A stretch of DNA of 64,000 bases from IMCC26207 sp037141255 (GTDB taxonomy: Bacteria > Actinomycetota > Acidimicrobiia > Acidimicrobiales > Microtrichaceae), in contig JBAXCX010000002.1 of assembly GCA_037141255.1 (NCBI GenBank), positions 1-64,000 of the forward strand, written 5' to 3'. The position numbers and the translations under genes were made by a program. Positions 8,699 through 16,247 of the stretch are shown piece by piece; the first letter of the stretch is position 1, and every line of letters begins with the position of its first letter. The notes under the pieces were generated by a model. That model did no database searches and was not told the DNA's origin. It worked only from the letters and a program-made list of their open reading frames with translations.

Positions 8699-9481
8699 TT
8701 AGAGCTTTGCCACCTGCGAGAATTCGAGTTCAACCGGTGTTTCACGACCGAAGATATTCACGAGGACCTTCATCTTCATGTGGTCTTCATCGATATCAAC
8801 CACCGATCCAGAGAAGTCCGCAAACGGGCCTTCTTTCACGCGCACCGTTTCGTTCAATTCGTATTCAAGACGAGGACGTGCACGCTTCGGAGAGTCGTCT
8901 GTGGGGCTATCGGCGGTGCGGATGAACTCCTCGACCTCTCTGCGCGATAACGGCGAAGGTTTGTTGCCAGCACCAACGAATCCGGTAACTCCAGGGGTAT
9001 TTCGAATCACATACCAGCTGTCATCATCGAGCGAGCAACGGATAATTAAGTAACCGGGAAACATCTTTTTCATTGCGATGACTTTTTTGCCAGCTTTGAA
9101 CTCGGTCACTTCCTCCATGGGAATGGCTACCTCATGGATCTTTGCATCCATCGCCATGGAGCGGGTTCGTGCCTCGATGTTTTGACGAACCTTGTTCTCG
9201 TAGCCTGACTGCGTATGCAGGACATACCACTTACCCGGCTTGTCATACGGAGAGATTCCCGCCTCTGCTGCAGCAGCCGCCTGGGCAAGTAACTCTTCCT
9301 CAGCGACAACTGCGGCAGCCTCTTCTTCGATGATCTCCTCGACAATTGCTTCCTCGATCAACTCTTCGATGATCTCCTCGACAATTGCTTCTTCGATCAA
9401 CTCTTCGATGATCTCCTCGACAATTGCTTCTTCGATCTGGTCTTCGCTCTTTGTCACACTTGCTCCGTCATCATCAGTCAT
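8699..9481 (-). CDS. nusG: Transcription termination/antitermination protein NusG with acidic repeat extension
   Basis: A 260-residue NusG. The conserved core begins near residue 80 (KWYVLHTQSGYENKV) with the NGN domain, including KMFPGYL and VIRNTPGVTGFVG. The C-terminal KOW domain follows (VKEGPFADFSGSV). NusG links RNA polymerase with the ribosome or Rho. The first 75 residues are an added acidic segment containing two and a half copies of a 13-residue unit, then an alanine-rich linker. Acidic N-terminal extensions are common in actinobacterial NusG, but such a regular repeat is unusual. The gene is 68 nt after secE and precedes rplK. Confidence 0.96.
   Translation of the reverse strand: MTDDDGASVTKSEDQIEEAIVEEIIEELIEEAIVEEIIEELIEEAIVEEIIEEEAAAVVAEEELLAQAAAAAEAGISPYDKPGKWYVLHTQSGYENKVRQNIEARTRSMAMDAKIHEVAIPMEEVTEFKAGKKVIAMKKMFPGYLIIRCSLDDDSWYVIRNTPGVTGFVGAGNKPSPLSRREVEEFIRTADSPTDDSPKRARPRLEYELNETVRVKEGPFADFSGSVVDIDEDHMKMKVLVNIFGRETPVELEFSQVAKL
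9323..9433 (-). repeat. 39-bp in-frame tandem repeat inside nusG
   Basis: Two full and one partial copies of a 39-bp unit encode EEAIVEEIIEELI, almost identical at the DNA level with about one silent base change per unit. The product is a charged amphipathic helix with Ile/Val/Leu spaced among Glu pairs. Near identity of the DNA copies points to recent expansion or to slippage and gene conversion. Confidence 0.9.
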
Positions 9482-9549
9482 TCGTTCAGGTTCTCCGTAG
9501 TCAGCGCTGTTGGATCAATCGGGGTCGGGGGAAGAGTCAGCAGTTCGGG

Positions 9550-9909
9550 TTAGTAGCGGCTAGCGACGAGAGCCGAAACATGGCTCACCGTGGCTCCAAC
9601 AGCACCCTCGGCGGCAGGATCAGTAATAAACCTAAAGAGCCGCTCGAAGAGAAAGTCAATCCCAAACACAAAGGCTGTAAACACGATCAGCGCTGCGAGC
9701 ACGATGATGGAATAGCGACGCACCTCGTCACGAGTCGGCCAAGCAACCTTCTTCAGCTCGGCTCGCACCTCTCGGATAAACTGCATGGGTTTGGTTCGCT
9801 CAGACTTCAGATGCTGAGTGGGGGCTTTGCGATCACGCACGGTGGTCTGCGAGCCGTCAGGATTGTCCTGACCGCCCTTTTGTGCGGCTCGTTTTTGCTC
9901 TCTATTCAT
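9550..9909 (-). CDS. secE: Preprotein translocase subunit SecE
   Basis: A SecE of about 119 residues from the ATG at 9909 (MNREQK). Longer in-frame versions would run into tRNA-Trp and are wrong. The protein has a charged hydrophilic N-terminus, the conserved amphipathic FIREVRAELKKVAWPTRDEV segment, and one membrane helix (IIVLAALIVFTAFVFGIDFLF). It clamps the SecY channel halves. It lies between tRNA-Trp and nusG, the usual bacterial position. The residues after the helix are slightly longer than in minimal SecE. Confidence 0.95.
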   Translation of the reverse strand: MNREQKRAAQKGGQDNPDGSQTTVRDRKAPTQHLKSERTKPMQFIREVRAELKKVAWPTRDEVRRYSIIVLAALIVFTAFVFGIDFLFERLFRFITDPAAEGAVGATVSHVSALVASRY

Positions 9910-9996
9910 CGACACGACGAGTACCTCTCCAGAAGTTTTATATTTCTGCTGAATCCCAGACTCGAAAGTCTCGAACAAACAACAGCAACCAATGCG

Positions 9997-10070
9997 CAGG
10001 GCAGGTGGGACTCGAACCCACAACCGCCGGTGTTGGAGACCGGTGCTCTAGCCAATTGAGCCACTGCCCT
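9997..10070 (-). tRNA. tRNA-Trp (anticodon CCA)
   Basis: A 74-nt cloverleaf. The acceptor stem AGGGCAG/CTGCCCT is perfect, the D-arm contains GCTCAATTGG, the anticodon loop CTCCAAC gives CCA, the T-loop is GGTTCGAGTCC, and the discriminator is G as expected for tRNA-Trp. CCA is not encoded. It is 87 nt upstream of secE and probably shares its transcript. Confidence 0.97.
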
Positions 10071-10090
10071 TTGTACTGATCTTGCCCATA

Positions 10091-10108
10091 GTGGAACAAG
10101 GGTTCCAC
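10091..10108. promoter_or_regulatory. Perfect dyad upstream of tRNA-Trp
   Basis: GTGGAAC (10091-10097) and GTTCCAC (10102-10108) form a perfect 7-bp inverted repeat with a 4-base spacer, 21 bp upstream of the tRNA-Trp 5' end. It could be an operator or a hairpin in the leader. No T-run follows, so it is not an obvious terminator. Its GGAAC core resembles the -35 element of many ECF sigma promoters, which is only suggestive. Confidence 0.3.
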
Positions 10109-10251
10109 GTCCGAGCCAGTTCAGACTGCCCTAGGTTAGACCGAGATGCGCCGAAGGGCTATCTGAGCGCGAGTTCGGCCCTTCAACTCCATCGCAAAGA
10201 AGTACTTCTCGGGCTACAACCTCGAACCGACTGGACTCCTTTGTTGCAGTT

Positions 10252-10611
10252 CTAGGCCGAAGCTGGTCTACGAACTCGAGAGGCGATCACCAGCGCTCCA
10301 GCAGCAGTTGCTGCAGCCGCAGTCGCAGTGGCTGCTGCCATATAGGCCACTCGGTGCCTATCGAGGGCAGTCCGAAGGGGATTGCGAGAGCCATGAGTCT
10401 GCAGATACTCGAATATCTCGGAGACCAGTTGCGGCCCAGGATCGATCTGAGCTGAACGCAAGCTACCCATTGCGCGAAAAATCTTTTTGTACTGAGCTTG
10501 CTCCGCCTGACAGCGAAGGCACTGCTGCACATGACGCGAGGCATGTTTTGGCATGGCCAACTCGGCCTCAATCGACTCTGATACTGCTACTGCGGCATGT
10601 TCACATCGCAC
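10252..10611 (-). CDS. Putative membrane-anchored zinc-finger anti-sigma factor
   Basis: About 119 residues from a GTG at 10611 that overlaps the sigma-factor stop by 11 nt, typical of sigma/anti-sigma coupling. The protein carries an HVQQCLRC motif (H-x3-C-x2-C), the zinc-binding core of ZAS anti-sigma domains. A helical segment follows, then one C-terminal hydrophobic stretch (MAAATATAAAATAAGALVIA) that would anchor it with a short basic tail outside. It should hold the ECF sigma factor at the membrane until a signal. Sequence similarity alone is weak; context and motif carry the call. Confidence 0.65.
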   Translation of the reverse strand: MRCEHAAVAVSESIEAELAMPKHASRHVQQCLRCQAEQAQYKKIFRAMGSLRSAQIDPGPQLVSEIFEYLQTHGSRNPLRTALDRHRVAYMAAATATAAAATAAGALVIASRVRRPASA

Positions 10612-11245
10612 GAGATTCCACCTGGTCGAGTTCGGGGAACAGTTCTGAACGCAAGCGGTGCCGAGCGCGATGCAATCGAACTTTTGCCGCAGTGCCAGAA
10701 ATTCCGAGTTCAGAAGCAATGTCTTCGTGCGACATCTCATAGACATCTCGCAGGACGACCACTGCTCGCAACTTGGGCGGCAAAGTATCAAGCGCAAGCA
10801 AGAGTCGGCTCCGCAAATCTCCTGCTTCGGCCCGCAACTCGGGGCTGTACTCAGAGCGCAGATCGATCAGAACGTCACTGTCGAGAAGTTCTCCGTGACG
10901 ATGACGGCCACCTCGTTTCAATTGCGTGGCAGCACAGTTAGCCGTAATTCGGTACATCCAGGTTGAGAATTGGGAATCTCCTCGAAACTTGGGTAGGGCT
11001 CGATACGCCCGAAGATACGCATCTTGAGTCACGTCTCGTGCATCCTCTTGACTGCCCGTCAACCGGAAGGCCAACGTGTACGTCTGGACGTACGTGGCCT
11101 GAACAAGCTGCTCGAAAGCTGCGTCATCTCCGGCCTGAGCCGCTTCAACCAAGCTAGAGAGTTCATCCTGAACCAAGGCTTTGGACTGAGCGGGAGTGCC
11201 AAAAGTTACCCCGGAATCCAGAGAGTTCTCGCCTCGACGATGCAT
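10601..11245 (-). CDS. ECF-type RNA polymerase sigma factor
   Basis: A 214-residue sigma-70 family factor with only regions 2 and 4, as in the ECF group. Region 2 is seen in TLAFRLTGSQEDARDVTQD and FRGDSQFSTWMYRI. Region 4 is LPPKLRAVVVLRDVYEMS with the helix-turn-helix IASELGISGTAAKVRLHRAR. The gene starts 27 nt after the rpmG stop, so it may be read together with the ribosomal-protein gene as well as from its own promoter. Its anti-sigma partner overlaps its 3' end. The regulon and signal are unknown. Confidence 0.9.
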   Translation of the reverse strand: MHRRGENSLDSGVTFGTPAQSKALVQDELSSLVEAAQAGDDAAFEQLVQATYVQTYTLAFRLTGSQEDARDVTQDAYLRAYRALPKFRGDSQFSTWMYRITANCAATQLKRGGRHRHGELLDSDVLIDLRSEYSPELRAEAGDLRSRLLLALDTLPPKLRAVVVLRDVYEMSHEDIASELGISGTAAKVRLHRARHRLRSELFPELDQVESRAM

Positions 11246-11272
11246 ATCAGGCGGAGCTAACGGATCTGATCT

Positions 11273-11434
11273 CTAGCGAGTTTCTTTGTGCATGGTGTGC
11301 TTACGATCGAACCTGCAGTACTTGTTCAGTTCGATTCGCTCGCGGTCATTAATCTTGGACTTCTTGGTGATGTAGTTACGACGCTTGCACTCGGTGCACT
11401 CGAGCGTCACTTTGATGCGCTTGTCGGAGGCCAT
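11273..11434 (-). CDS. rpmG: 50S ribosomal protein L33
   Basis: A 53-residue L33, short enough to be missed by length filters. The start ATG at 11434 has an AGGAG Shine-Dalgarno at 11444-11448. The sequence carries the paired cysteines of the zinc-binding type: one CTEC pair, and a single cysteine in KYCRF where the usual second pair would be, so the ribbon is incomplete. RRNYITKKSK and the KHTMHKETR tail are classic for the family. It lies between tRNA-Met and the ECF sigma gene, in the conserved actinobacterial tRNA-Thr/tRNA-Met/rpmG order. Confidence 0.95.
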   Translation of the reverse strand: MASDKRIKVTLECTECKRRNYITKKSKINDRERIELNKYCRFDRKHTMHKETR

Positions 11435-11571
11435 CTGGTATTGCTCCTGTTACGAGGGTTCAGCCCGGCCGAACGGCTACAAGGCAGACCCATAGTGTGG
11501 CGGCATATGCGCCTCAGAACAAACCCAAGATTTCTGAGGCCATCCCAACGGGCATAGAAACACGCGAAAAC

Positions 11572-11626
11572 GCCAGATGAGCAATCTGAAACCCAGCATT
11601 TCGGGATTCGGATTGCTCACTCTGGC
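11572..11626 (-). terminator. Long hairpin between tRNA-Met and rpmG
   Basis: GCCAGA-TGAGCAATC (11572-11586) pairs with GATTGCTCA-C-TCTGGC (11611-11626), a 15-bp stem with one bulge and a 24-nt loop. On the minus strand it is followed by GTTTTCGCG, so it could terminate the tRNA transcript or act as a processing or attenuation hairpin before rpmG. Confidence 0.45.
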
Positions 11627-11642
11627 TTGACTACTGCTGGAG

Positions 11643-11716
11643 TAGCGGCGGCCGGACTTGAACCGGCGACCCCTCGATTATGAGCCGAGTGCTCTGACCA
11701 TCTGAGCTACGCCGCC
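11643..11716 (-). tRNA. tRNA-Met (anticodon CAT), elongator type
   Basis: A 74-nt cloverleaf with acceptor GGCGGCG/CGCCGCT (a G-U closing pair), D-stem GCTC, anticodon loop CTCATAA and discriminator A. It lacks the three G-C pairs below the anticodon that mark an initiator tRNA, so it is an elongator Met tRNA; a lysidine-modified Ile tRNA cannot be fully excluded. It lies 55 nt after tRNA-Thr. Confidence 0.93.
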
Positions 11717-11771
11717 CTGTGGGCACAGTCCACTTTACTCATGGGTCCCGATTACTCAGGGCCGAACTGCG

Positions 11772-11844
11772 AGCCCCCTGTCAGAATTGAACTGACGACC
11801 TCTTCCTTACCATGGAAGCGCTCTACCGACTGAGCTAAGGGGGC
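11772..11844 (-). tRNA. tRNA-Thr (anticodon GGT)
   Basis: A 73-nt cloverleaf with perfect acceptor stem GCCCCCT/AGGGGGC, anticodon loop ATGGTAA between CTTCC and GGAAG, T-arm GTCAGTTCAATTCTGAC and discriminator T. It heads the tRNA-Thr/tRNA-Met/rpmG group. The 135 bp upstream should hold its promoter and that of the divergent gene. Confidence 0.96.
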
Positions 11845-11979
11845 GTGGCCGTAGCGCAAGGCAACGAACCGATTTCTGAGACTAGCGGGACAAGGTCGAG
11901 GGCGCCAAGAAGCTGGGCCGATTCGATCCCAAATCCCTAGGCGCTCAAGGATCAGAGTTCACGAGTCGATACACCGCTT

Positions 11980-13278
11980 GTGCAGTTCGAACGCCTCGTC
12001 ATCGAATCCGGAGATAACAGCATCTCTGTTGATCTTCATCCGCGCTTAACCGTGATCGCGGGGTTAAGCCAGATGGAGCGAGATGGACTCGTCAACGAAT
12101 TTGTGGGGGCGCTTGGCAACTCTCGAAACGGCGTTCACCTTGAACTGCTCGCAGGTAACGGCAACCGATTCGCAATCTTTCGCCCGAACCATGCGCCGCA
12201 CCGAGTCATTGACGTTGACGCACGACTTGACGTGACTGATCAGTTCACTGATGTCAACGGCGAGATCAACCTCTTGTCGCGTGCAGGCCTTGATCATCAT
12301 CAGGCTCGTCGCAGCATGAGATTCAACGCGCAAGACCTTGCCGAGTCGGCTGCACGAGACAGCCTCATTCAGCAACTCGCTCGGGTTGATCAGAAGCAAC
12401 TGTGGGTAGCGGCGGAATCGCTCCGCACTGCTCAGCGACGCCTCGAGGAAGAGGCCGATGCAGTCGGGTCAAGCGTGGAGGACGCCGCCGTCATCGAACG
12501 CATAGAAACCCACCACGAAAACTTTGAGCGATCACAAGATCAGAGTGAAACAGTTCGACGCTCCACGTTTATGGTGGCAGGTTTCGCAGCGCTGCTCTCG
12601 GTGCCAACGGCGAGGATTGTTGGAACCGTCGGTGTGATCCCCTTGGCCTTTCTTGCAACGGCCGCAGTACTGGTGTCTTTTGTGTACTGGAGGCGCATGG
12701 AATCAGCGCGCAAGCGCGAAGCCGCTGCGCTCGCCGAAGCCGGGGCCCAGTCATATTTGGGGTTCCATTTGCAGCGAGTCAACAGCCTTCTCTCCTCTGA
12801 CTCTGGTCGGCGACGCCTGATTGCTGCAGCTGAGGAACACCGTGGCGCAGCGCAGCGTTGGGTTGTGTTAGCCGGCCCGATCGATGTGGAGTGGGCCGAC
12901 GAAAACCATCAAGAGATCACCGCAGCTGCCAACCTGCGCCAACTCGTTCAACCTGCGGGGTTCAAAGAGGAGAGCCTTGGTATCGATGACACAGCCGCAT
13001 CCGCTCATGCGCTCGTGACCCACCTTGGAGATCTCCGTAATCTCGGATCATCAGGTGAGAGTTTCCCGGCACTGTTCGACGAACCCTTCGTCAATATCGA
13101 GTCTGGCGTGCTCCCTGCTTTGCTCGAAGTGATCGTCCGTGGGTCAGAGCACCAACAGATCATCCTGCTAACAGATTCTCCGAGCGTGACCTCATGGGCT
13201 CAGCTTGAGGAGATGACTGGTGCGCTCAAAATCATCGAGCCCACGGCCCTGATCAACGCTGCTCCAAGCCCGCTCTAG
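11980..13278 (+). CDS. P-loop-degenerate ABC/SMC-like protein with a membrane hairpin
   Basis: A 432-residue protein with the outline of a RecF/SMC-type ABC ATPase. The first strand (HPRLTVIAGLSQ, residues 20-31) is where such proteins have the Walker A loop, but G-x4-GKS is absent (GLSQMERDG instead). A long helical middle (135-190 and 240-300) is split by two hydrophobic helices (about 195-212 and 215-236). A Walker-B-like FPALFDEPF (363-371) and a switch-like IILLTDSP follow at the end. The start is GTG at 11980. ATP binding is doubtful. The protein may be a membrane-tethered pseudo-ATPase. No established function is known to me. Confidence 0.6.
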   Translation: MQFERLVIESGDNSISVDLHPRLTVIAGLSQMERDGLVNEFVGALGNSRNGVHLELLAGNGNRFAIFRPNHAPHRVIDVDARLDVTDQFTDVNGEINLLSRAGLDHHQARRSMRFNAQDLAESAARDSLIQQLARVDQKQLWVAAESLRTAQRRLEEEADAVGSSVEDAAVIERIETHHENFERSQDQSETVRRSTFMVAGFAALLSVPTARIVGTVGVIPLAFLATAAVLVSFVYWRRMESARKREAAALAEAGAQSYLGFHLQRVNSLLSSDSGRRRLIAAAEEHRGAAQRWVVLAGPIDVEWADENHQEITAAANLRQLVQPAGFKEESLGIDDTAASAHALVTHLGDLRNLGSSGESFPALFDEPFVNIESGVLPALLEVIVRGSEHQQIILLTDSPSVTSWAQLEEMTGALKIIEPTALINAAPSPL

Positions 13279-13322
13279 GCTGAATCGCACCTCGGGGCTG
13301 CAGCGGGGGGTACCTTGAACCC

Positions 13323-13811
13323 GTGAAGATCAGAGACGCTGTAGCCAAAGACGCCGAAGAGATGATGGCGATCTATAACCCCGTGGTGCTGAGCTCGACC
13401 GCGACATTTGATCTTGTACCGCGGAGTTTGGCAGAGCAACAGGAGTGGATTGAAAACCGCTCGGGGGCGAGGATTGTGCTCGTTGCGGTCAATGACGCAG
13501 GCCTCGTGGCGGGCTACTCAGCGCTCTCCCCCTACCGCGACCGCGCCGCCTACGCAACCACCGTCGAAGACTCGGTCTACGTCCATGAAGAGTTCCAGCA
13601 ACTCGGGATTGGCAAACTCCTACTGAGCTCACTGATCGATCGAGGTCGAGCTCATGGGTTCCACGCAATGATGGCCAGAATCGTGGCAAGTCATGAAGCC
13701 TCCATTGCACTGCATTCCCAATGCGGGTTTGAGGCCGTGGGGTACGAACGTGAGGTGGGACGAAAGTTTGGAAAGTGGCTTGATGTGACGCTCATGGAGC
13801 TGCTGCTCTGA
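13323..13811 (+). CDS. GNAT N-acetyltransferase (phosphinothricin acetyltransferase-like)
   Basis: A 162-residue single-domain GNAT starting with GTG. It resembles the Pat/Bar and MddA/YwnH subgroup: the N-terminus runs IRDAVAKDAEEMMAIYN, RDRAAYATTVEDSVYV is the typical substrate-side block, and the acetyl-CoA loop is QQLGIGKLLL (Q-x-x-G-x-G). GFEAVGYEREVGRKFGKW near the end is also typical. Such enzymes acetylate the amine of phosphinothricin, methionine sulfoximine or related amino acids. It follows the pseudo-ATPase gene by 44 nt on the same strand. Confidence 0.87.
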   Translation: MKIRDAVAKDAEEMMAIYNPVVLSSTATFDLVPRSLAEQQEWIENRSGARIVLVAVNDAGLVAGYSALSPYRDRAAYATTVEDSVYVHEEFQQLGIGKLLLSSLIDRGRAHGFHAMMARIVASHEASIALHSQCGFEAVGYEREVGRKFGKWLDVTLMELLL

Positions 13812-13866
13812 TCATCAAATCTGCTCATCAAATCTGGTTGGGCCCTCGCCCGTCAGACAAAAAGAA

Positions 13867-13890
13867 ACGACGCCTCCGAAGAGGCGTCGT
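13867..13890 (-). terminator. Intrinsic terminator after tRNA-Tyr
   Basis: A perfect 10-bp stem, ACGACGCCTC/GAGGCGTCGT. Read on the minus strand it closes a C(TTCG)G tetraloop and is followed by TTTCTTTTTG. This is the clearest rho-independent terminator in the window; it starts 3 nt after the tRNA-Tyr 3' end. Confidence 0.92.
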
Positions 13891-13892
13891 AG

Positions 13893-13974
13893 TGGGCCGG
13901 GAAGGATTCGAACCTTCGTAGGCAATGCCGGCAGGTTTACAGCCTGCTCCCTTTGGCCGCTCGGGCACCGACCC
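13893..13974 (-). tRNA. tRNA-Tyr (anticodon GTA)
   Basis: An 82-nt class II tRNA with acceptor GGGTCGG/CCGGCCC, the GCCCGAG...GGCC D-region, anticodon loop CTGTAAA and a long variable arm (GGCATTGCC). The T-loop is TTCGAAT and the discriminator is A. All features fit bacterial tRNA-Tyr. It appears to be a single-gene transcript ended by the adjacent terminator. Confidence 0.96.
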
Positions 13975-14146
13975 AGTGGGCGGTCACGATAGCGTTGCTC
14001 AGCCTCACTCAGAAAGCCGAGAGCCGAGTCTTGTGAATCTCCCGCCAGAATCCGGGGGGTTTGCCGCCGTTTCTGACAAAATCACCGCACAGCAATCACC
14101 ACGGAGATTTTCAAATATTCCGCAACTAACAGGAGGATTGGCCATC

Positions 14147-14635
14147 ATGCCTAGCTTCGATATCACCTCAGAAGTAGACCACCAGGAGATCCGCAACGCG
14201 GTAGATCAGGCCATGCGAGAGATCGTCAATCGTTTCGACTTCAAGAACACCAACTCCACCATTGAACTCGAGGAGTCAACGATTACTCTGCGCTCGGCGA
14301 GCACAGATCGCTTGGGTGCAGTGCGGCAGGTTTTGGAGGAGAAGCTCGTGAAAAGGCAGGTCTCTCTGAAAGCGTTGAGCTACGACAAAGTCGAAGAAGC
14401 CTCGGGTGGTACAGCACGTCAGATCGTCAATTTGGTAGCAGGGATTAGCTCTGACAAGGCCCGGCAACTGAACAAGTTCATCAAAGAACTCGGAATCAAA
14501 GGGTCACAATCTCAAACCCAGGGTGAGCAGATTCGAGTAACAGCCAAGAAGCGCGATGACCTTCAAGCCGTCATCGCAGCATGTAAGGAACATGACTTCG
14601 AGATTCCCCTGCAGTTTGGAAACTTCCGGGACTAG
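14147..14635 (+). CDS. yajQ: YajQ family nucleotide-binding protein
   Basis: A complete 162-residue YajQ. The start at 14147 has a strong AGGAGG at 14131-14136, and the protein begins MPSFDITSEVDHQE as in the family. RFDFKN, the TIELEESTITL region and IRVTAKKRDDLQAVI are characteristic. Members bind c-di-GMP in some proteobacteria and bind tRNA or nucleotides in E. coli; what this one binds is unknown. The diguanylate cyclase at 5.9 kb makes c-di-GMP binding worth considering. It converges on htpX. Confidence 0.94.
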   Translation: MPSFDITSEVDHQEIRNAVDQAMREIVNRFDFKNTNSTIELEESTITLRSASTDRLGAVRQVLEEKLVKRQVSLKALSYDKVEEASGGTARQIVNLVAGISSDKARQLNKFIKELGIKGSQSQTQGEQIRVTAKKRDDLQAVIAACKEHDFEIPLQFGNFRD

Positions 14636-14671
14636 CTGCCGAGTGAGGCCCTCATGAGGTCTGCGGACCAC

Positions 14672-15550
14672 CTAAGAGTTGAGCCAAGAATTGTTGCGGA
14701 GGCGGGCGATACGATCGGCCGTCGGCGGGTGCGTAGAGAAGAGATTTCCCAGCATTTCGCCTCGGATCGGATTCACGATATATGCCGAAGCTTCGGCTGG
14801 ATTGACGTTCGACGGAATCCGACTGGCCCCAGACTCAAGCTTTTCGAGTGCACGAGCGAGTGGTTCACCTGTTCCCAAAATGCGCGCTGCAGAAGCGTCA
14901 GCTTCATACTCCCGGCTGCGACTGATTGAGGATCGAATGAGCGCTGCGGCCACCGGAGCGAGAATCATCATCAGGAGGGCAACGAGGGGGTTGCTGTCAC
15001 GACCGTTGCCGTGTCCGCGCCCGCCAAGAATCAAAGCCCAACGGGCCATGCTCGCCGCAAAAGTAATTCCCATTGCGATGGCGGCCACAACCGAACCAAT
15101 GAGTATGTCTCGATTGCGCACGTGCGAAAGTTCGTGCGCCAGTACACCTTGAATCTCGTCCCAAGTCAGGGTTTGTAGCAGGCCCTCGGTAACGCATACT
15201 GCAGCATGTTGCGGGTTTCTACCCGTTGCGAACGCATTGGGCTGAGGATTGCGGGAAACATACAGGCCGGGCATCGGCATGTTCACGCTGCGACACAATT
15301 CCTGAACGATCTGGTGGTACTGCGGCATCTGCTGCGCGCTCACTTCGACTGCGCGAGCCGATCGCAACGCCAGTTTCTCTGAACCCCAATATGACCCGCC
15401 GCACATGCACAGCCCAATCAACAAGCCGATGGTGAGTCCGCCAACACCGCCGAAGAGGTAGCCCACCGCCATACAGAGCCCACCTAGGCCCGCCAGCAAA
15501 ATTGCGGTTTTCAGATTATTCATCACGGTGAGAAAGACCCATCTCCACAC
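14672..15550 (-). CDS. htpX: Protease HtpX homologue (M48 membrane metalloprotease)
   Basis: A 292-residue zinc metalloprotease that cleaves damaged or misfolded membrane proteins from the cytosolic side. Two N-terminal membrane helices (about 12-33 and 35-52) are followed by NPQPNAFATG, the zinc motif HELSH (139-143), two more membrane segments (150-200), and SREYEAD supplying the third zinc ligand. The GTG at 15550 has a GAGGT Shine-Dalgarno; an ATG at 15523 (MNNLKTAILL) is a possible shorter start. Heat or envelope-stress control is usual for the family but no site was recognised. Confidence 0.93.
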   Translation of the reverse strand: MWRWVFLTVMNNLKTAILLAGLGGLCMAVGYLFGGVGGLTIGLLIGLCMCGGSYWGSEKLALRSARAVEVSAQQMPQYHQIVQELCRSVNMPMPGLYVSRNPQPNAFATGRNPQHAAVCVTEGLLQTLTWDEIQGVLAHELSHVRNRDILIGSVVAAIAMGITFAASMARWALILGGRGHGNGRDSNPLVALLMMILAPVAAALIRSSISRSREYEADASAARILGTGEPLARALEKLESGASRIPSNVNPAEASAYIVNPIRGEMLGNLFSTHPPTADRIARLRNNSWLNS

Positions 15551-15682
15551 AGGACCTCGCGAAGTCGCTGCTGCGAGGGCACCGTTAACATAGAGGGACC
15601 TGATCGGGAGGAAGTCTCACAAGGCGGCAGGCGCTGAAGCAATCCTCAGCAAGACCAAATGAATTCGAAGGGGGCCCTCATT

Positions 15683-16180
15683 TCACTCGTAGTAACCCGA
15701 GTGGATATACACGCAGGGCACACCCTCACTGTGGAACATATGCACGTTTCGAGGATCATCTTCAAAGGCAAGCCTCAGATCGAACCCACGCTGACGCAAT
15801 TCACGAACGGTTCGCTGCTTGAACGTCCGCGCCGCCATGTAGTCGCCAAACTCACGCATGATGAGTGCATCCCAGCGCAGGCCGTACCGCTCAAGCCATC
15901 CCAGAGTTTGCGACTGCACCTTCATCGGCCGTGCGGTGAGCAACACAATGCGATGAGCAGCATCAATCACCTCGAGCATGCGTGCCACCTCGTCGATAAC
16001 GGCATCGTTACCACAGGCCTGAAAAAATGCATCCCAGTCGGCGAACGGCTCGTTGATGTAGTGCTGCCTCGTGCTGGCGTCTGAAAGCACCCCGTCCATA
16101 TCAAAGATCACCGCGGGTCCATCGCTGAAGGATTGCTCCCGCCAGAGCCAGTTCGAATATGTCTGATCCCAGAGCGGCAC
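15683..16180 (-). CDS. HAD-superfamily phosphatase of the polynucleotide kinase 3'-phosphatase type
   Basis: 165 residues, close to the size of the isolated phosphatase domain of T4-type polynucleotide kinase. Motif I is DMDGVLSD (nucleophile D27, acid/base D29), motif II is LLTARP, a lysine is in RTFKQRT, and motif III is FEDDPRNV. All catalytic positions are present, so it should be active. Related domains remove 3'-phosphates from nucleic acid or act on small phosphate esters, and which applies is unclear. No kinase or ligase partner gene is nearby. Confidence 0.75.
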   Translation of the reverse strand: MPLWDQTYSNWLWREQSFSDGPAVIFDMDGVLSDASTRQHYINEPFADWDAFFQACGNDAVIDEVARMLEVIDAAHRIVLLTARPMKVQSQTLGWLERYGLRWDALIMREFGDYMAARTFKQRTVRELRQRGFDLRLAFEDDPRNVHMFHSEGVPCVYIHSGYYE

Positions 16181-16247
16181 AACTGCAGGTTAGCAACGGT
16201 GAGGAACACCCTCGTTCCGTCCCTCGTGCGCATGGGGATTGGCCGGG

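Noticed and set aside
9323..9433. Regular 39-bp repeats considered as a CRISPR or regulatory array
   Set aside because: The units are directly adjacent with no unique spacers and stay in frame in NusG, so they are a coding tandem repeat.
10153..10184. GAAGGGC...GCCCTTC repeat downstream of the anti-sigma gene considered as its terminator
   Set aside because: An 18-nt loop and no following T-run make it indistinguishable from chance.
11643..11716. CAT-anticodon tRNA considered as initiator tRNA-fMet
   Set aside because: It has a paired first position and lacks the run of three G-C pairs in the anticodon stem that marks initiators.
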